Shown here one piece after another: positions 33,113 to 35,199 of a stretch of DNA of 35,199 nucleotides. The notes under the pieces are model-generated. The model made no database searches, was not told where the DNA came from, and saw only the letters and a program-made list of their open reading frames with translations. Numbering within the stretch: the first letter of the stretch is position 1; each line of letters starts with the position of its first letter. A program made the position numbers and the translations under genes. The stretch comes from Thermoproteota archaeon. GTDB lineage: Archaea > Korarchaeota > Korarchaeia > Korarchaeales > Korarchaeaceae. The stretch spans positions 1 to 35,199 of the forward strand of contig JAOZGJ010000005.1 of NCBI GenBank assembly GCA_027491785.1. The letters run 5' to 3'.

Positions 33113-33165
33113 CGAAGGATCGGGCCTAATTCAGATTATACTTCAGACAGTTGTAGCAATGAACT

Positions 33166-33184
33166 GATACTTTCATGAAGTATC
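33166..33184. promoter_or_regulatory. Stem-loop spanning the stop codon of the 272-residue protein gene
   Basis: GATACTT (33166-33172) and AAGTATC (33178-33184) form a perfect 7-bp stem with a 5-nt loop containing the TGA stop. It lies ahead of a 60-nt gap, the largest in the small-protein cluster, so it may be a processing or stability element. Confidence 0.3.
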
Positions 33185-33991
33185 CACCTTGATTTCCCAT
33201 TTCCTAATACAATAGAACTTCCTCAAAATCTTCCCGAAATGTATGTACTCGGCTAGATCATCCCTGACTATGGCATTGAAAACGAAGGATATTTCCTCTC
33301 CTTTCCCCCTGGGAATGAACTTCGTATAATAGTACAATCTTAGATCTATTCCTTCAGAGAGAAGCTCAGCTCTTATCTTAGGAACTAGCTGCCTTAGGTT
33401 TGATTCGATATCATCCAAAGCATCAGATAAGTTCTTATTGAGCAAGAAAGATCGCCTCACTATTCTAGATGTTTCGGACTCCAGATAGCTCAGGATATCC
33501 CTTAAGAGAAAGTAAGCCGTTGGCTGACATGCTTGGCTCCTGAAATTCCTATCTGCCTCCATGCGGAGCAAGTTATCGATCAGATCTACCTTTCCTGCTA
33601 CCTTTAAGCCTATCCCTCCTTCCCTACATGATCCACCAAATAGGGGATCTGTCTTCTGTTGTCCTTTAGATCTAAAAATGCTATAAGAGACGTATCCCCT
33701 GTAAGAGAACCCCTTCATAGCCCAGTCCTCGCTTAGCATATCCAGAAAAGCGGATCCATTAGGTGGCGAGGGATCGGCGTAGCATGCGCTACCATTGACA
33801 TCATATAACCAGGAATCTATGGAATACCTAGCGAATATGAGAGATCTCACCTTCAATGAGTCGGCCTCAGCATGCAACTCCCACATCCTCAGCTCCCCCC
33901 TGTGGAGGATCCAGTCCCCATCTCTCTCAGGCGCGCTTAATATCACAGAAGATAGCATCAGGGCTATTATCAGCAGGTAAATCTCTTTCAA
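33173..33991 (-). CDS. Secreted protein of unknown function with four cysteines
   Basis: A 272-residue protein with an N-terminal signal peptide (about 3-20, MKEIYLLIIALMLSSVILSA). The mature part has four Cys (in GSACYADP, GGSCREGG, SQACQPTA, FYCIRKW), compatible with two extracellular disulfides. A helical middle section follows (about 165-220). I recognise no family. The ATG at 33991 overlaps the stop of the 94-residue gene upstream (33988). Membership in the cluster of small exported proteins suggests a component of a surface structure. Confidence 0.6.
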   Translation of the reverse strand: MKEIYLLIIALMLSSVILSAPERDGDWILHRGELRMWELHAEADSLKVRSLIFARYSIDSWLYDVNGSACYADPSPPNGSAFLDMLSEDWAMKGFSYRGYVSYSIFRSKGQQKTDPLFGGSCREGGIGLKVAGKVDLIDNLLRMEADRNFRSQACQPTAYFLLRDILSYLESETSRIVRRSFLLNKNLSDALDDIESNLRQLVPKIRAELLSEGIDLRLYYYTKFIPRGKGEEISFVFNAIVRDDLAEYIHFGKILRKFYCIRKWEIKVDTS

Positions 33992-34272
33992 GGTTTACCC
34001 ACCGCAATTAGGTACTCCGGTGGTTGCGTTCCTGGGATGAACAAGCAGTAGTATATTCCTTCCCCGTAATCATTCATACACTTGGTTGATAGTTCCCCGC
34101 CATCGCTTTCCCCCAATAAAACTTTGTAACCAATCCTATTTAATATTCTGACTGCCTCAGAGCATGCATAGGCCTTGCTAATAATTTGCCATTCCGGGTA
34201 TATGTGGGAAGGGATGGCAAGAAAGCTGGAAATCAGAATTAGAGCTGATATTGAAGCTAGAACCCATTTCAA
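33988..34272 (-). CDS. Small secreted Cys-containing protein
   Basis: A 94-residue protein with a signal sequence (about 4-22) and three Cys (YACSEA, STKCMND, YYCLF). The start is TTG 34272, whose TTGA overlaps the stop of the 31-residue gene, indicating translational coupling. No family recognised. It ends by overlapping the start of the 272-residue gene. Confidence 0.55.
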   Translation of the reverse strand: MKWVLASISALILISSFLAIPSHIYPEWQIISKAYACSEAVRILNRIGYKVLLGESDGGELSTKCMNDYGEGIYYCLFIPGTQPPEYLIAVGKP

Positions 34273-34364
34273 CTTAAAGCACCTGCTGCAGCAGCGAGTA
34301 GCAATATCAGGAGCACTATCGTAATTATACCCTCCACGAGTTCCGTCAGCACCTTCTCACCCAT
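34269..34364 (-). CDS. 31-residue single-helix membrane peptide
   Basis: A short gene nested between overlapping neighbours: ATG 34364 lies inside the end of the upstream gene, and TGA 34269-34271 overlaps the downstream TTG start. The product begins MGEKVLTELVEG and continues as a hydrophobic helix ending AAAAGALS. It resembles the hydrophobic N-terminal stalk of archaeal type IV pilins or a membrane-embedded assembly factor. Support comes from the perfect fit into the overlap chain, not from homology. Confidence 0.5.
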   Translation of the reverse strand: MGEKVLTELVEGIITIVLLILLLAAAAGALS

Positions 34365-34552
34365 TTCAGGTAATCTGCTGCACTTATATCGAGATGATCT
34401 GAGAGCAATCGAAGCCTTTCATATATCTTTTCCCTTTCATAGCATCTACCTATCTTTATCAGAGGAATTATGAAATTTAGAGAGAGGAATATAATGATCA
34501 CGATGGCTAAAACACCTATTCCAGATAAGGTAAAACTTAATCCTTCCTCCAA
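34346..34552 (-). CDS. Small single-span membrane protein
   Basis: 68 residues from TTG 34552, preferred because GGAGG lies 5 nt upstream and the overlap with the preceding gene is then only 16 nt; an in-frame ATG 34591 would add 13 residues. It has an N-terminal transmembrane segment (about 9-30, following MEEGLSFTLSG) and a cytoplasmic, charged, helical tail (EREKIYERLRLL) ending in RRC. No family recognised. Confidence 0.5.
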   Translation of the reverse strand: MEEGLSFTLSGIGVLAIVIIIFLSLNFIIPLIKIGRCYEREKIYERLRLLSDHLDISAADYLKWVRRC

Positions 34553-34929
34553 TTTCCCTCCCACCTTATGGAAATATATTTGGCCTTCCATATAGCAACG
34601 AATCTGCCGTACCCAGTTGCCCCTCCTCCACCCTCTACCTCGAATGGATAGGAAATGGAAGCGGAGTAATTTCCAGATCTGATCCTGACATTCCCCCCAC
34701 TAGCTTCGTAAGTCACGTAGCATGGTAGATATACGTAACCGACAGCTGTTCCTCCCCCTAATGAGTTGGATATGGCTAAGTCCAGAGATTTTAAAGCGGT
34801 ATTTACGCAATTTATCGCCCTTTTCTCTTCAAATAGATTTACTGCCTGACTTATCGGCCCAGATATTGCATAGGCTATTATAGAGAGGCCAACAGCCATT
34901 AGAAGTGCCCTTTCCAAAGTTTCCTTCAC
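34537..34929 (-). CDS. Pseudopilin-like protein
   Basis: A 130-residue protein. A short charged N-terminus (MKETLER) is followed by a 20-residue hydrophobic helix (ALLMAVGLSIIAYAISGPI), then an amphipathic helix (NLFEEKRAINCVNTALKSLD) and a beta-rich head. The head has Cys residues in INCVN and LPCYV. This lollipop layout matches archaeal type IV pilin/pseudopilin-like proteins, though a classical class III cleavage site (basic, Gly/Ala, then hydrophobic) is not clear. GTG 34929 overlaps the stop of the 44-residue gene (GTGA). Confidence 0.55.
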   Translation of the reverse strand: MKETLERALLMAVGLSIIAYAISGPISQAVNLFEEKRAINCVNTALKSLDLAISNSLGGGTAVGYVYLPCYVTYEASGGNVRIRSGNYSASISYPFEVEGGGGATGYGRFVAIWKAKYISIRWEGNWRKD

Positions 34930-35060
34930 TTTCTAATCCTCCACCACAGGATGAAATAACCGAGGCCAGCAGCTACGGGATAAAATACAGGATCGAATAT
35001 CAGGGAAATCAGGAGGGCCACAGGAAGAATTACTAGGTAAATGTATCTACCCATAGACAT
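34926..35060 (-). CDS. 44-residue two-helix membrane protein
   Basis: A small gene starting at ATG 35060 (MSMGRYIYLVILPV; ATG 35054 is an alternative). It encodes two short hydrophobic helices separated by a turn, with a basic end WWRIRK. The stop TGA overlaps the GTG of the pseudopilin-like gene. No family recognised; its place in the overlap chain supports expression. Confidence 0.5.
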   Translation of the reverse strand: MSMGRYIYLVILPVALLISLIFDPVFYPVAAGLGYFILWWRIRK

Positions 35061-35120
35061 CAATTCGCTCGGCGCCTTCAATAGAAGGAAGGGATCAAAT
35101 CCGCATGAAGAATGAAAATT

Positions 35121-35199
35121 TCATGAAGATGGCCACTTCCTCCTGTGCCACTTGGTGAACGCTAGATACAGTAGAACTGCTACTAAAACACCCAACACA
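35121..35199 (-). CDS. C-terminal fragment of a membrane protein
   Basis: Open to the right edge. The last 25 residues are a hydrophobic helix (VLGVLVAVLLYLAF) followed by a basic tail TKWHRRKWPSS and TGA. It is the upstream member of the small-protein cluster; the rest lies outside the window, so identity is unknown. Confidence 0.5.
   Translation of the reverse strand, partial: VLGVLVAVLLYLAFTKWHRRKWPSS

Noticed and set aside
1-35199. CRISPR arrays, insertion sequences, attachment sites, rRNA or tRNA genes
   Set aside because: No spaced direct repeats, terminal repeats, transposase frames or tRNA T-loop signatures were found on either strand.

Overview
The window is 35 kb of a thermophilic archaeal genome. 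The signs are TATA-type promoters about 26 bp ahead of leaderless starts, GGTG-type Shine-Dalgarno motifs 5-6 nt ahead of internal genes, heavy AGG/AGA arginine use, and archaeal families (UPF0282-type metallo-beta-lactamase, DUF4443 regulator). A TACK-lineage, perhaps korarchaeal, source is my guess; no rRNA is present to test it. No tRNA, CRISPR array, insertion sequence or prophage was seen.

Layout. 1-6.5 kb: the start of an enolase-superfamily gene, an AmmeMemoRadiSam radical SAM gene, a DUF4349 membrane protein, a cysteine-synthase-like gene, a large surface protein (DNRLRE type), and a divergent pair (DUF4443 winged-helix regulator / DUF4430 secreted protein) sharing a perfect palindrome. 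6.5-18 kb: three aminoacyl-tRNA synthetase genes (cysS, serS, thrS) interspersed with a CLC chloride transporter, a small membrane protein and a minus-strand redox unit. That unit is a decayed UPF0282 metallohydrolase gene, then an Fe-S oxidoreductase with unusual domain order, then an FAD-linked oxidase. 18-22.6 kb: DUF998 and MFS membrane proteins, a DapA/NanA-family aldolase, a tiny leaderless membrane protein, and malic enzyme with a palindrome-rich promoter. 22.7-27.5 kb: a secreted transglutaminase-like protein, then a compact aromatic amino acid operon (aroC, a chorismate mutase-aminotransferase fusion, tyrA). 27.5-35.2 kb, all minus strand: a tightly packed, mostly overlapping array. 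Read in the direction of transcription it starts beyond the right edge with several very small membrane or secreted proteins, including a pseudopilin-like protein and a VirB2/TrbC-like two-helix protein. It continues with a nitrilase-family amidase, a second DNRLRE surface protein, an aldo/keto reductase, an unrecognised coiled-coil protein and spermidine synthase.

Most notable: the right-hand cluster of miniature envelope proteins (possible pilus or DNA-transfer apparatus, cut by the window edge), the metallo-beta-lactamase pseudogene that fills an apparent 1.1 kb gap, the Fe-S oxidoreductase with its ferredoxin domain at the C-terminus, and a six-codon leader ORF ending in Cys just ahead of cysS.
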